From the NCBI GenBank assembly GCA_965277435.1, contig OZ255821.1, forward strand, positions 2,356,001 through 2,420,000: DNA of 64,000 bases, written 5' to 3'. This document shows positions 8,680 through 17,671 of this stretch, piece by piece. Position numbers and translations under genes: made by a program. The stretch comes from Bog-105 sp965277435. Lineage in GTDB: Bacteria > Acidobacteriota > Terriglobia > Bryobacterales > Bryobacteraceae. Every line of letters begins with the position of its first letter. The first letter of the stretch is position 1. A model generated the notes under the pieces. That model worked only from the letters and a program-made list of their open reading frames with translations, was not told the origin of the DNA and did no database searches.

Positions 8680-9012
8680 ATGCCGACGCCTAGGGCGGCC
8701 AGCAATGGTTCGATGATCGCCGGATCCATCCCTTCTGGCCTGGTGGGTCGCCCTCCAACTCACCCTCTGGCTGCCGGCACGCTGATATCCGACGGCGCGG
8801 CTCACAGGCGCCGGTCGGGCCCGTGCCCGGCAGCGATTGCAACGTATGAGGCGGAAATGTTTGCTCGGATGCAGCACATGACGGAGGACACGATGATCAA
8901 TACGGAGATGTTTTACGCCCCGGACGTCTCCGATCGTGTTGTGGCTTTGTTTCGCAGCTTCGGTGGATCCGGGGCAGTCCCTCCCGCCTCGGAGGCTTGG
9001 GCAATCCGATAG
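8680..9012 (+). pseudogene. remnant of FAD-dependent monooxygenase C-terminus
   Basis: The frame contains ISDGAAHRRRSG, close to the LxGDAAH motif of PHBH-type flavin monooxygenases. It then has AIATYEAEMFARMQHM and MFYAPDVSDRVVALFRSFGG, which resemble the helical tail of TetX-like hydroxylases. The N-terminal Rossmann part and the glycines normally after DAAH are missing. It is read here as a decayed, internally deleted 3' remnant. The identification rests on short motifs. Confidence 0.45.
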
Positions 9013-9356
9013 AGTTCAGGAACGTGAAATGTTTCAGGCCGGTGTTACGTCCTGCTAGTCCCCTCTCAACCGCGATCGTCGCAAGCCTGCCACTTGGCCG
9101 CAAAAGGCGCTTCTCACCGCCTTGACCTTTCAATGCGCGTGAATCACGTGTAACGGCGAGCGGCGTTGCAGAGTTGATCGGCCGAAGGTTACCGATATTG
9201 TGTCTTATCTGCAGGAGTATTAGCTCAAGTCCAGGTAAGTAAGGACACGAAATGGACGATTATCTCTGCCGACGGGAGATAGAAGCAGACCTCAGAAGAG
9301 GTCTGCTGCCGGACTGCTTTACAAAACCATGTGTTCCCGGGAGGGTCGGGCTTCGA
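9013..9356. other. non-coding stretch
   Basis: No supported gene or clear structure. The short frames here have no recognisable domain. It lies between a decayed gene and the convergent end of the ferritin-like gene. Confidence 0.4.
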
Positions 9357-10388
9357 TCAGTCCCGCTCCGCGGTATCGGCTGCTGTTGCGAGTTGCATGG
9401 CAGAAGCAAAAAATTCTGGACTTTGCCCTTTAAAGAGCCCCGATTTTACTAACGCATTGACAAGGTACACAGCGCCTGCATTCTTTTTACTACGTGGCCG
9501 TACCACTGATATTCGTGGAAGCTGGAGTTCTAAAAATGGGCACGGTACCGGGAAGATCCCCTCGGAGAACTGTCTGTCACTTCGCAAGTCCGGGAAGACC
9601 AAACCATCTGAACTGACGCCAGGAAGAGTCTCAAGAGACTTGTGGAATCCGGTAAAGTGTATTGCCTCCACCGGCAAGATCGAAGCTAGCAGAGCTAAAA
9701 CATGCGAATTGCTCACATGCGTAATGAAATGATCGTAAAGACTCATTCCCCCTTGCTCGATGCTCGGCGAGTGGAAAGTGGCGGTGTTTGCGATTGCCTG
9801 AAGCTCTACCTCACTTAGACCATCCCTCGTCGGAATACCAGGACGATCCACGATGTTTACGAACTGGCCGGGCATTTCGCCGAAATCGGGATTACTCGGC
9901 GTCCGGTATTTGAGATACCAACTCGTATCAACGGTAAGACTCGTTAGATTGGTCAAATGACCTTGTTGATCAGCGCCGGCCACTTGCGGCATCGGAATGG
10001 TTCGGAACGGATCGAGGTCGGTGGGCTGTTCGCCGACCGCGCTCAAATATGCATTGATAAACACCGCATGGGTTCCCTCGTCACGCCGGATATCAGTGTT
10101 GTAGCGGACCAATGAGGGATCTATATTCGATAGGGCACGATTGAACCCTTCATTGTAAACAGCCAAACGGCTGTACTGTCCCCACAGATCGTTCTCGACT
10201 AGTTCCACTGCGGCAAGAAACTTTAAAATCGCAATGTCGCCGGGGCTACACTGCCTATTGGCTCTTGATGCAAATGCAGGTTGATCGCCAATTAGCCCTG
10301 CTCCGACTGTGGCAACCCCCGCAGTGAGGCCACCGTAAAGAAAGGACCTTCGGTGGGCGAGATTTTTGGGCTTTTCTGGTGAGTTCAT
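9357..10388 (-). CDS. Tat-exported ferritin-like domain protein
   Basis: 343 residues. The N-terminus carries a twin-arginine signal (AHRRSFLYGGLTAGVATVGA), so the protein is exported folded. The body matches the secreted ferritin-like family (Ferritin_2/DUF4439-like): ILKFLAAVELVENDLWGQY in helix 1, IRRDEGTHAVFINAYLSAVG in helix 2, and later ASILPVEAIHFTGFHKSL. Glu and His residues are spaced as in a four-helix di-metal site. Known relatives are stress-related exported proteins of uncertain activity. An AGAGG site precedes the ATG. It is flanked by non-coding DNA, so it is probably monocistronic. Confidence 0.75.
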   Translation of the reverse strand: MNSPEKPKNLAHRRSFLYGGLTAGVATVGAGLIGDQPAFASRANRQCSPGDIAILKFLAAVELVENDLWGQYSRLAVYNEGFNRALSNIDPSLVRYNTDIRRDEGTHAVFINAYLSAVGEQPTDLDPFRTIPMPQVAGADQQGHLTNLTSLTVDTSWYLKYRTPSNPDFGEMPGQFVNIVDRPGIPTRDGLSEVELQAIANTATFHSPSIEQGGMSLYDHFITHVSNSHVLALLASILPVEAIHFTGFHKSLETLPGVSSDGLVFPDLRSDRQFSEGIFPVPCPFLELQLPRISVVRPRSKKNAGAVYLVNALVKSGLFKGQSPEFFASAMQLATAADTAERD

Positions 10389-11093
10389 CTAATTACCTCT
10401 TTCAAGACCTATCGTTGGGCGTCTACTTCTGCGTTTGCAGCGCGCAGTATGACTCCTTGACTAAATACGGTGAGGGTCCGGGGCTTGGACGACAGTTATT
10501 CCAAAACCGGTATTATTGCGCGGTCAGAATGCGCGTAGTCCTACCCGACAGCTTCGCCATCTGCACAAAATCCGATCCGCTCGCCTTCTTCCCGCAGTCG
10601 AAGGAACGATCTGGCGTCTTGACCCTGACCAGGCAATCAGTGGGCCATGACGATGTAATACAGAGCGACCCTGGAGCGTCGCTTCGAAACTGATTGCTGA
10701 CCTGGGCGGACCAGCAGCATATCCGGCGAGAACCGCCAGGTCCTTAGCTATCGATATCCCAACTTATCTGCCACGCAGCAGAGAGGCTCATGCAACTTGC
10801 CAAAGAGAGGTCGAGCGGCGCCCTTAGCAACCGAAGCTAGGTGCGGCATTGAGGTCCAAAGCTAGCGTGACCGCAAGAATTGATAACCCATACGCGACTC
10901 GGTATTCGGAAGCCTAGTTTTCCGGATTGTCGGCTATCTACTCGGAACACGAACCAACAGCTCCTCAATGAGCGCATTGGCGTCGCCAGTTGACCAATGG
11001 CTGCAAGAGTACTCTCAAAAGTTTCTTCCTACAAGGGTCCGAGTGTATATTGTCTCTTTGCATAGAACTTCTAGTGGAGAGACTCATGTCATC
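10389..11093. other. gene-free stretch upstream of padR remnant
   Basis: About 0.7 kb without a supported gene on either strand; the short frames present have no motif. It probably holds the promoter of the ferritin-like gene near 10389-10480 and eroded DNA beyond. Confidence 0.4.
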
Positions 11094-11302
11094 ATGTCCA
11101 GGGTCGCCTTGAACATTTCGTTGTTGGACTGGTTCTTCTTGGGCAGGTTTCCTCCTATTGGGGTGCGAGCGAAAACAATCGCAAGGCCAAGTTCTACCGA
11201 TTGACCGCAGAAGGCCGTAAGCAGTTGGTTCGCGAAACCAGCCGCTGGCGGCAAATGACCCGCGCAATTGGCCTTGTGATGGGTGAAGAAGGCGGTGCGC
11301 AA
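11094..11302 (+). pseudogene. PadR regulator remnant
   Basis: The last 50 or so codons are clearly the C-terminus of a PadR regulator: SSYWGASENNRKAKFYRLTA, then EGRKQLVRETSRWRQMTRAI, ending TGA at 11302. The intact homologue in this window (51880-52209) has the corresponding SENNRRAKYYSLTAAGRKQL. The N-terminal winged helix is reduced to a few residues (VQGRLEHF in place of VQGTLDLL), consistent with a large internal deletion. The stop overlaps the ATG of the following ADOP gene (ATGA), the normal layout of a padR-ADOP pair. Confidence 0.75.
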
Positions 11303-12835
11303 TGAGCTGGATGAGATTCCTACACCGCAACCGCTCCGACCCCGAGTTGCAGGATGAGATCGAGGCTTTTCTGGCGGAAGAGACTGCTGACAATGAGGCC
11401 CGCGGCCTGACACCCGAAGAAGCGCGGCGACAGGCCCGACTGAAATTTGGCAACCCACAGAAGATGCGCGAATCGTTGGGGATGCAAAACACTCCCCAAC
11501 CGTTGGCCGGTATCGGCCGCGACGTAAAATACGCATTTCGTACGTTGAGCCCGCACGCCGGGATTTTCGATCATCGCGATTGTGGTCATGGCTTTGTGCC
11601 TGGGCGCTGCAACGTCGCTTTTCACCGTTGTGCGTTCGGTGCTGCTGCAGCCGCTGCCTTTTCGCGACCCCGCGCGGCTGGTGATGGTGTACGAACGCTT
11701 CCGAGGAGGGGAATTAAGCTACCACCCTGTTGCGCCAGCCGACTTCTACGACTGGCGCTCGAAGACCCACGGCATTGAAGACATGGCAATCATGCGTCCT
11801 GCCGGGTACAACCTCACCGGGGTGCGCAACGAATTGCCGGAGTCAGTTGGCGCAGAGGCAGGTTCCTCGAACCTGTTTTCACTGCTGGGAGTGCAGCCGG
11901 CACTGGGCCGGGACTTTAGGGGCGGACGAACAGCGCGGCAGCGCCTTTGTGATGTTGACCTGGAGCCTGTTTGAGAGGCGGTTTGCAGGCGACGCCAAGA
12001 TTGTGGGCGGCCAGATTCACCTTGACGGCAAACCCTACACAGTGGTCGGCGTGCTGCCCTCGTGGTTCACTTATCCCGATGCCCGAATTCAGCTGTGGGT
12101 TCCCTACAAGGCCGATGCGAGTCCTGAGATGCTTCAGCATGATGACCGGCATGGGAGCCAGGTGGTGGCAAGACTCCGCCCTGATGTAAGCCCGGCCAGC
12201 GCAATCGCGCAGGTTGGCGCCATACAGTACCAGAATCATTTGCAGTATCCGCACGATCCGGTGGCTGAAGATGTTGTTTCGCGCTCGCTGAACGAAGATC
12301 TCGCCGGAGATGTGAAGAAGCCGCTGATGTTGATGCTTTCCGCAGTTGGTTGCATGCTGCTTATCGGCTGCCTCAATGTCGCCAACCTGCTGGTGGCGCG
12401 GTGCTCACCATAAACCAGATCATTGGCGCGTCCCTAATGAATGCGAGCCTGAGCGCAACCCTTGTGCTGGCGTTTGCTATTTTGTCGCTGATTCTTGCTT
12501 CGGTGGGATTGCACGGAGTGTTATCGTGCCTTACCACTCAGCGGACCTCGGAACTGGGAATCCGCATGGCGCTCGGCGCGCAACAAGACCACTTCTTGCA
12601 GTTGATGCTGATGGATAGCCTGCGGCCAGCGCTGTTCGGGCTGGGGCTTGGTTTTGGTGATGAGCTTTGCTGCGACACGCATCTTACAGTCGATGCTTTT
12701 CGGAACGAAGCCTCTCGATCTTGTGGTTCTCTCCGGCGTGATTGCAACGCTGCTGGCGGTTGCGGTTCTGGCCTGCCTGGCTCCGCATGGCGTGCTTCCC
12801 GGTTAGATCCAATCAAAGCGCTCCGAACCGAGTAG
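11302..12835 (+). pseudogene. ADOP-type ABC permease, degenerate
   Basis: Remains of an acidobacterial duplicated orphan permease (MacB/FtsX-like). In order: the ADOP N-terminal region (RNRSDPELQDEIEAFLAEET, then LTPEEARRQARLKFGN), a frameshift near 11560, a first membrane helix and MacB periplasmic region (VMALCLGAATSLFTVVRSVL; GVQPALGRDF), a second frameshift near 11930 (FAGDAKIVGGQIHLDGKPYT), a large deletion after GCMLLIGCLNVANLLVAR near 12413, and the final FtsX block (SELGIRMALGAQQDHFLQLM) with another frameshift near 12650. About 510 codons remain of the usual 800-900. Not functional. Confidence 0.85.
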
Positions 12836-13466
12836 AACTGGGTATCCGCAGATTGAGGCATAATCGCCAATTCGCTCGTCGACAGCTTTCTGGGCGAATG
12901 ACGGGAAAGCGGACGAGTTGCGGCGCGGATAGATCCGCCCTAACGGCGATGTAGTTAGTAACCGAACCGGCAGTCGAAAACCCGGGAACAGTTAACGATC
13001 ACCTGCCACAGGTCAGGATCATTGCAAGAAAACGCCCGGGCGGCTAAAACTACGCGCTAAAGTCGCTTGCCGGCGTACTGGGTTGTATGCAGTCTGATGC
13101 TTAAGCATTGACATCAAGATCTGGAGCAGCCCATCGGCAGTTTTGGGTAAGACGCCATGTTGTTTTTAAGACGGAGGAATTTCCGGCTAGCGTTCTTCGC
13201 ATTTGCGCAGCCTGCCTCTGCTCGAGTGAGGCATTGAGATCAGGAGTGGATACGACGCTTCCGGCTATTCATCAAGACTTTCAACGAATTCGTTGAGACT
13301 CTCGACGTCGACAAAACTCCGCTCACTTGCGTGTGCGTGACTTCGCTCAGAAAAATGACGTGATTAGTAGGCGCCCTTTAAGCGATTGCCTGGCCAGAGT
13401 TTTTCAACAGCATCGCTGCGTTTGGGCAACGGTCGGAAATTGCCCGTACTGCAGGCTGTTGCGATG
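12836..13466. other. non-coding stretch with solo IS end
   Basis: No supported gene. It contains a single copy of the IS1182-type terminal repeat (13396-13413) close to the convergent end of the winged-helix regulator gene. The rest shows nothing recognisable. Confidence 0.45.
13396..13413 (+). repeat. solo copy of the 3246/6080 terminal repeat
   Basis: AGAGTTTTTCAACAGCAT, identical to 6080-6097, with the next bases CGCTG also shared. No partner end and no transposase nearby, so it is a one-ended scar of a deleted element. Confidence 0.7.
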
Positions 13467-15401
13467 TTATAGTGGCCGACCGATTCGAATCATCAGCTCC
13501 TTGAAGCGAGCATCACTGCGGAGACTATCAAAGCGGGGGTCCACGCCCAGGAAGGCAGCCCGCGGCGAGCGCTCGTCGACCGCTCGCGCGAGCAACGTGA
13601 ATGCCTGATCTGTTTCGCCGATACCCAGGGACGCGAGCGCCAGGTCATAAGAGGACACATATCTCTGTTTGGACAACTTGCTGAGGTCGTCGAATAGCTT
13701 CTTCGCCTGGCTTTGCCTGCCGGCAACTCCGTAGGCGTGAACTAAGGACGCCATATAAACCGGGCTGCCGCCGGATAGACTCACTGCTTTTTCGAGTTCC
13801 GCGATGGCCTCCTGGTACATGTGCTTCTGCTCGAGCGCGTGTCCGAGTACCAGATGGACCGGAACGAAGCCTGGATCCATTTCCACGGCGTTTCTATACT
13901 GCTCGATTGCTTTGTCGTACTGGCGCGCAAAGAAGTACCGTGAGCCCACCCACGTGTTGATAATATTCGACAGCGGATCGAGCTCCCGGGCGCGTTCCGA
14001 TTCCGCGATAGCTTCTGCATGGCGGCCTACCAGCGACAGGAATTCGGCGTACCAGTGACGCCCATTTGCGTAGTTTGGATTCAACTCGATAGCGCGCCGG
14101 AACTCGCGCTCAGCGTTGGCCCAGTCGCGCTCGTAGTAGAGGGTCACGAACGCCAGCGACGTATGTGCCTCTGCAAGCGAGTCGTCCAAGGCCAGCGCCT
14201 TCCTCACCGCGACCTTCGCATAGGGAAAAGTCTCTGATGGCGCCATGTATGCGTACCATCCCAGCGGCAACCAGCAATCCGCAAGGCCGTCATAGGCCAG
14301 CGCATAATTCGGGTCCTTTTCAATCGCCTGCTGGAAGTAACCGATGGCTCTCTTGAGGTCGACTTCGGTCCTCCTGTTCCAGAAAAATCTCCCCTTGGAA
14401 TAGGCCAAGTAAGCATCCGTATCGGGAGTGTGTCGACGCGCCACCCGCGCGCGATCAGGCGGGCTCAAAGTTGCCCGGATTTCGTCAGCTATTTTCTGGG
14501 CCACTTCAGCCTGCAGCACAAAAATGTCTTTCAGATCGCGGTCATAGCTGCCGCCCCACACATGTGTGTCGCTAGCGGTCTGGATTAATTCGACGTTGAT
14601 GCGCACCCGTTTTCCGGAGCGCAAGACCGAGCCCTCGACAACTGCATCGACGTTCAACTGACGCGCTATCTCTGGAAGCGGCTTACTGCTTCCCCGGTAG
14701 TACAGGGATGAGGTCCGAGAAATGACTCGCAGACCGCTGATGACCTCGAGGTGCTGTCGAAGGGAGTCGGCCATCCCCTCCACGAAATACTCCTCGTCTG
14801 GATCTCCGGAAAGATTGGCCAAAGGGAGAACGGCTAAAGAGCGGATTAGACCCGAACCCGTGTGAGTCGGCCGCCTTTCGTGCAACCCGATGATGAAGCC
14901 GGCAATTACTATGAGGAGCAAAGCGCCGGCCAGCGCTTGTGGAAACGCAAGGAATCGTAGCCAATTTGCCGTCTTTTTGAATTGGGCAGCGGACTGGGGC
15001 TCTTCAGCCTGCTTGTGGCCGGCAGGTTCCGCTAAATCATCAATGCGCTCGCTGAGTGGAGCGATGAAGCGGTACCCATTACGAGCGAGCGTCTCAATAA
15101 AGCGCGGCGAATCGGCCGAGTCGCCTAAAGCCTGCCGGAGCCTCTTGACGGCGGCATTGACGCTGTGTTCGAAATCCACGTAGGTGCCCGCCGGCCAGAG
15201 CCGCTTTTGAAGTTCCTCTCGGGTGACTACCTCGCCGGGGCGCTCCAGGAGCATGACAAGAACGCTGATCGGCTGGCCCGTGAGCTTAATCCGAAGGCCA
15301 TGCTTCCGCAACTCGCGCGCGTGGATATGAAACTCGAATGCGCCGAACCGGAAAATCCGGCCGGAGGCGCTCGATTCCGGCCTCGCTGCCACGCTCGACA
15401 T
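13467..15401 (-). CDS. winged-helix regulator with membrane helix and TPR repeats
   Basis: 644-residue CadC-like transcription factor. Residues about 15-115 are an OmpR-type winged helix (LTGQPISVLVMLLERPGEVV; FEHSVNAAVKRLRQALGD; FIETLARNGYRFIAP). One membrane helix lies around FPQALAGALLLIVIAGFIIG. A TolB-like amino-terminal domain (SLAVLPLANLSGDPDEEYFV to the DVFVLQ-like segment) follows, then six or more TPR units with the usual asparagine-proline turns (EKDPNYALAYDGLADCW; ELNPNYANGRHWY; EMDPGFVPVHLVLGH). The domain order predicts a membrane-bound one-component regulator whose TPR part senses protein partners or envelope state. It is divergent from the broken TPR gene at 15551, which it may once have regulated. 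Confidence 0.9.
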   Translation of the reverse strand: MSSVAARPESSASGRIFRFGAFEFHIHARELRKHGLRIKLTGQPISVLVMLLERPGEVVTREELQKRLWPAGTYVDFEHSVNAAVKRLRQALGDSADSPRFIETLARNGYRFIAPLSERIDDLAEPAGHKQAEEPQSAAQFKKTANWLRFLAFPQALAGALLLIVIAGFIIGLHERRPTHTGSGLIRSLAVLPLANLSGDPDEEYFVEGMADSLRQHLEVISGLRVISRTSSLYYRGSSKPLPEIARQLNVDAVVEGSVLRSGKRVRINVELIQTASDTHVWGGSYDRDLKDIFVLQAEVAQKIADEIRATLSPPDRARVARRHTPDTDAYLAYSKGRFFWNRRTEVDLKRAIGYFQQAIEKDPNYALAYDGLADCWLPLGWYAYMAPSETFPYAKVAVRKALALDDSLAEAHTSLAFVTLYYERDWANAEREFRRAIELNPNYANGRHWYAEFLSLVGRHAEAIAESERARELDPLSNIINTWVGSRYFFARQYDKAIEQYRNAVEMDPGFVPVHLVLGHALEQKHMYQEAIAELEKAVSLSGGSPVYMASLVHAYGVAGRQSQAKKLFDDLSKLSKQRYVSSYDLALASLGIGETDQAFTLLARAVDERSPRAAFLGVDPRFDSLRSDARFKELMIRIGRPL

Positions 15402-15550
15402 TTATCTGCGGTACGATCTTACACGCGCAGGTGATCTTTCACCACTCGCCGGAACTGCAGATCAGTCAATAAGATCCGATGTCACCTACGTTTCGCCTGG
15501 GTTGCATTGCCCGATTTGCCCAAACCCGCGAAGCTATTCTCACGCACAAG

Positions 15551-17610
15551 ATGCCCACGTATCTTTTGAGGAACACGCGCACAACGGGCCCGGGATCAAG
15601 CGCTCCGCCCGAAGGACAGGCGAGTTCCTTTGTTGAGTGGCGGCGCGCAGCCGTGCCCTGTGCGCTTTTGAGGAACACGCGCACAACGGGCCCGGGATCA
15701 AGCGCTCCGCCCGAAGGACAGGCGAGTTCCTTTGTTGAGTGGCGGCGCGCAGCCGTGCCCTGTGCGCTTTTGAGGAACACGCGCACAACGGGCCCGGGAT
15801 CAAGCGCTCCGCCCGAAGGACAGGCGAGTTCCTTTGTTGAGTGGCGGCGCGCAGCCGTGCCCTGTGCGCTTTTGAGGAACACGCGCACAACGGGCCCGGG
15901 ATCAAGCGCCCCGCTCGAAGGACAGGCGAGTTCCTTTGTTGTAGGGCGGCGCGCAGCCGTGCCCTGTGCGCTTTTCCAGATTTCCGGTTTGGTTCTAGGC
16001 GGCCTAATGGCCGTCGTTCCGAGCGCTGCCCATTCCGAGAATCATCAGCACGATGCCGGGCACATACATTTTCCCGTCTCCTGCACTCCCGAGGCACAGA
16101 AGGACTTCGAATACGGTGTCGCCCTGGTCCACTCGTTCTGGTACGACAAAGCGGAAAAGACATTTTCCAGCGTAATCCGTGTCGATCCGGCCTGCGCGAT
16201 GGCTTACTGGGGCATCGATGTGAGCCTCTATCACCCGGTATGGTTTCCGCCCACGCCGTCCGATCTGAGGAAAGGGATCGCTGCGATCGAAAAAGCCAAG
16301 TCGATTGGCGCCAAAACACAGCGTGAACGCGACTACATTGCCGCAATCGAAGAGTTTTTTAAGGATTCCGATAAGATATCCCACCGGCAGCGCGCGCTCG
16401 CTTGGCGTAACGCTATGCAACGGCTTTCGGCGCACTATCCGGAAGACCACGAAGCCGCCATTTTTTACGCGCTGGCCTTGATTGCGACTACGCCTCCGGC
16501 CGACAAAACCTATACGAATCAAAAACAAGCGGCGGCGATCTTGAACCGCCTCCTGCCGGAACAGCCGGACCATTCCGGCATCGCCCATTACCTGATCCAC
16601 AGCTATGATTCGCCACAGCTGGCGATTCTTGCGCTGCCCGCTGCACGGAGTTACGCGAAAATCGCTCCGGCATCGCCGCATGCGCTCCACATGCCGTCGC
16701 ATATCTTCACGCGATTGGGTTTGTGGGACGAGTCGATTCAATCGAATCTCGCCTCGGCTGCCGCTGCGAAGAGCCAAATGGCAAAAACTCTTCCGGCCGC
16801 TATCTCGCAGGATCAACTGCATGCGATGGACTATCTCGCCTACGCCTACCTCCAGACCTGTCAAGACGAGAAAGCGAAGCGCATCGTTGACGAAGCGGCA
16901 TCCGCCTCAGCTGTCGATCAACAGGTGTTTCAAGCTGCTTATGCGTTCGCTGCTATTCCCGCGCGCTACGCGCTCGAGCGGAGGCGCTAGTCGGCAGCGA
17001 CTGCCCTTCAGGTACAGCCGGCATGGTTCCCCTGGGTGCACTTTCGTAATGCAGAGGCCATTATCCATTTCGCGCGTGCGCTCGGCTTGGCGCACGCTGG
17101 AAACATAGCTCAAGGCCGGGCCGAAATCGCGGAGCTGGCGGAGATTGAGCAGACGGTTCGACAGCATCAAGAGGATTACGACTGGGCTGCGCAAGTAGAA
17201 GTGCAGCGGCTTGCTGCCGTGGCATGGCTGAACCATGCGGAAGGAAATCAGGAATCAGCATTGCGCTCGATGCGAGCGGCAGCCGATCTCGACGACACAA
17301 TGGCAAAACATCCCGTAACTCCGGGTCCAGTGTTACCGGCGCGTGAGCTTCTGGGCGAATTACTAATGGAACTGGATCAGCCGGCCCGTGCGCTTCCCGA
17401 ATTCGAAGCAGTGCTGCGCAGTTCGCCGAATCGATTCAACGCGATTTATGGAGTCGGACGTGCGGCGGAGATTTGTCGCGATCCAAAGAAGGCAAAAGCA
17501 CGCTATTCGCAGTTGCTTCAGTTATGCGGACACGCAGATACGCAAAGACTTGAACTTCAGAACGCCGGGCTTTCCTCCAAGCACGCCGGAACTGAACGGC
17601 GCGTAAGTAA
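15551..17610 (+). pseudogene. secreted TPR protein, disrupted by repeat array and nonsense codon
   Basis: A periplasmic TPR-like protein (HIHFPVSCTPEAQKDFEYGV; AILNRLLPEQPDHSGIAHYL; HMPSHIFTRLGLWDESIQSN). Two lesions are visible. First, 408 bp of tandem repeats sit inside the signal peptide: skipping them, ATG 15551 reads MPTYLFQISGLVLGGLMAVV and on to PSAAHS, a normal signal peptide. Second, an in-frame TAG at 16988-16990 interrupts the frame where ERRR|SAATALQVQPAWFPW continues, probably a TGG-to-TAG change. The frame then remains open past the expected end and into the next gene without a stop (GTAAG at 17603-17607 is out of frame). The end coordinate is approximate. Relatives are secreted TPR proteins of unknown role. 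Confidence 0.75.
15563..15970 (+). repeat. 4 x 102-bp tandem repeat array
   Basis: Four head-to-tail units start at 15563, 15665, 15767 and 15869; the array is followed by a partial head CTTTT at 15971. Each unit begins CTTTTGAGGAACACGCGCAC and ends CAGCCGTGCCCTGTGCG. The first three look identical; the fourth has a few substitutions. At each junction TGTGCGC and GCGCACA form a 7-bp stem around CTTTTGAGGAACAC. Since 102 is 34 codons, the reading frame stays open through it (LLRNTRTTGPGSSAPPEGQA and so on). There are no variable spacers, so it is not a CRISPR. Confidence 0.95.
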
Positions 17611-17671
17611 GCAAGACGGTCACAACTGCAACTCACTTCAGCAAAACAACCACAAGAAGGGACTATCACAC

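Noticed and set aside
15563..15970. CRISPR-like regular repeats
   Set aside because: The 102-bp units abut with no variable spacers, and no cas genes are present.
15466..16346. Minus-strand frames across the 102-bp repeats
   Set aside because: Any stop-free frame remains open through units of 102 bases; the frames have no start context or domain outside the array.
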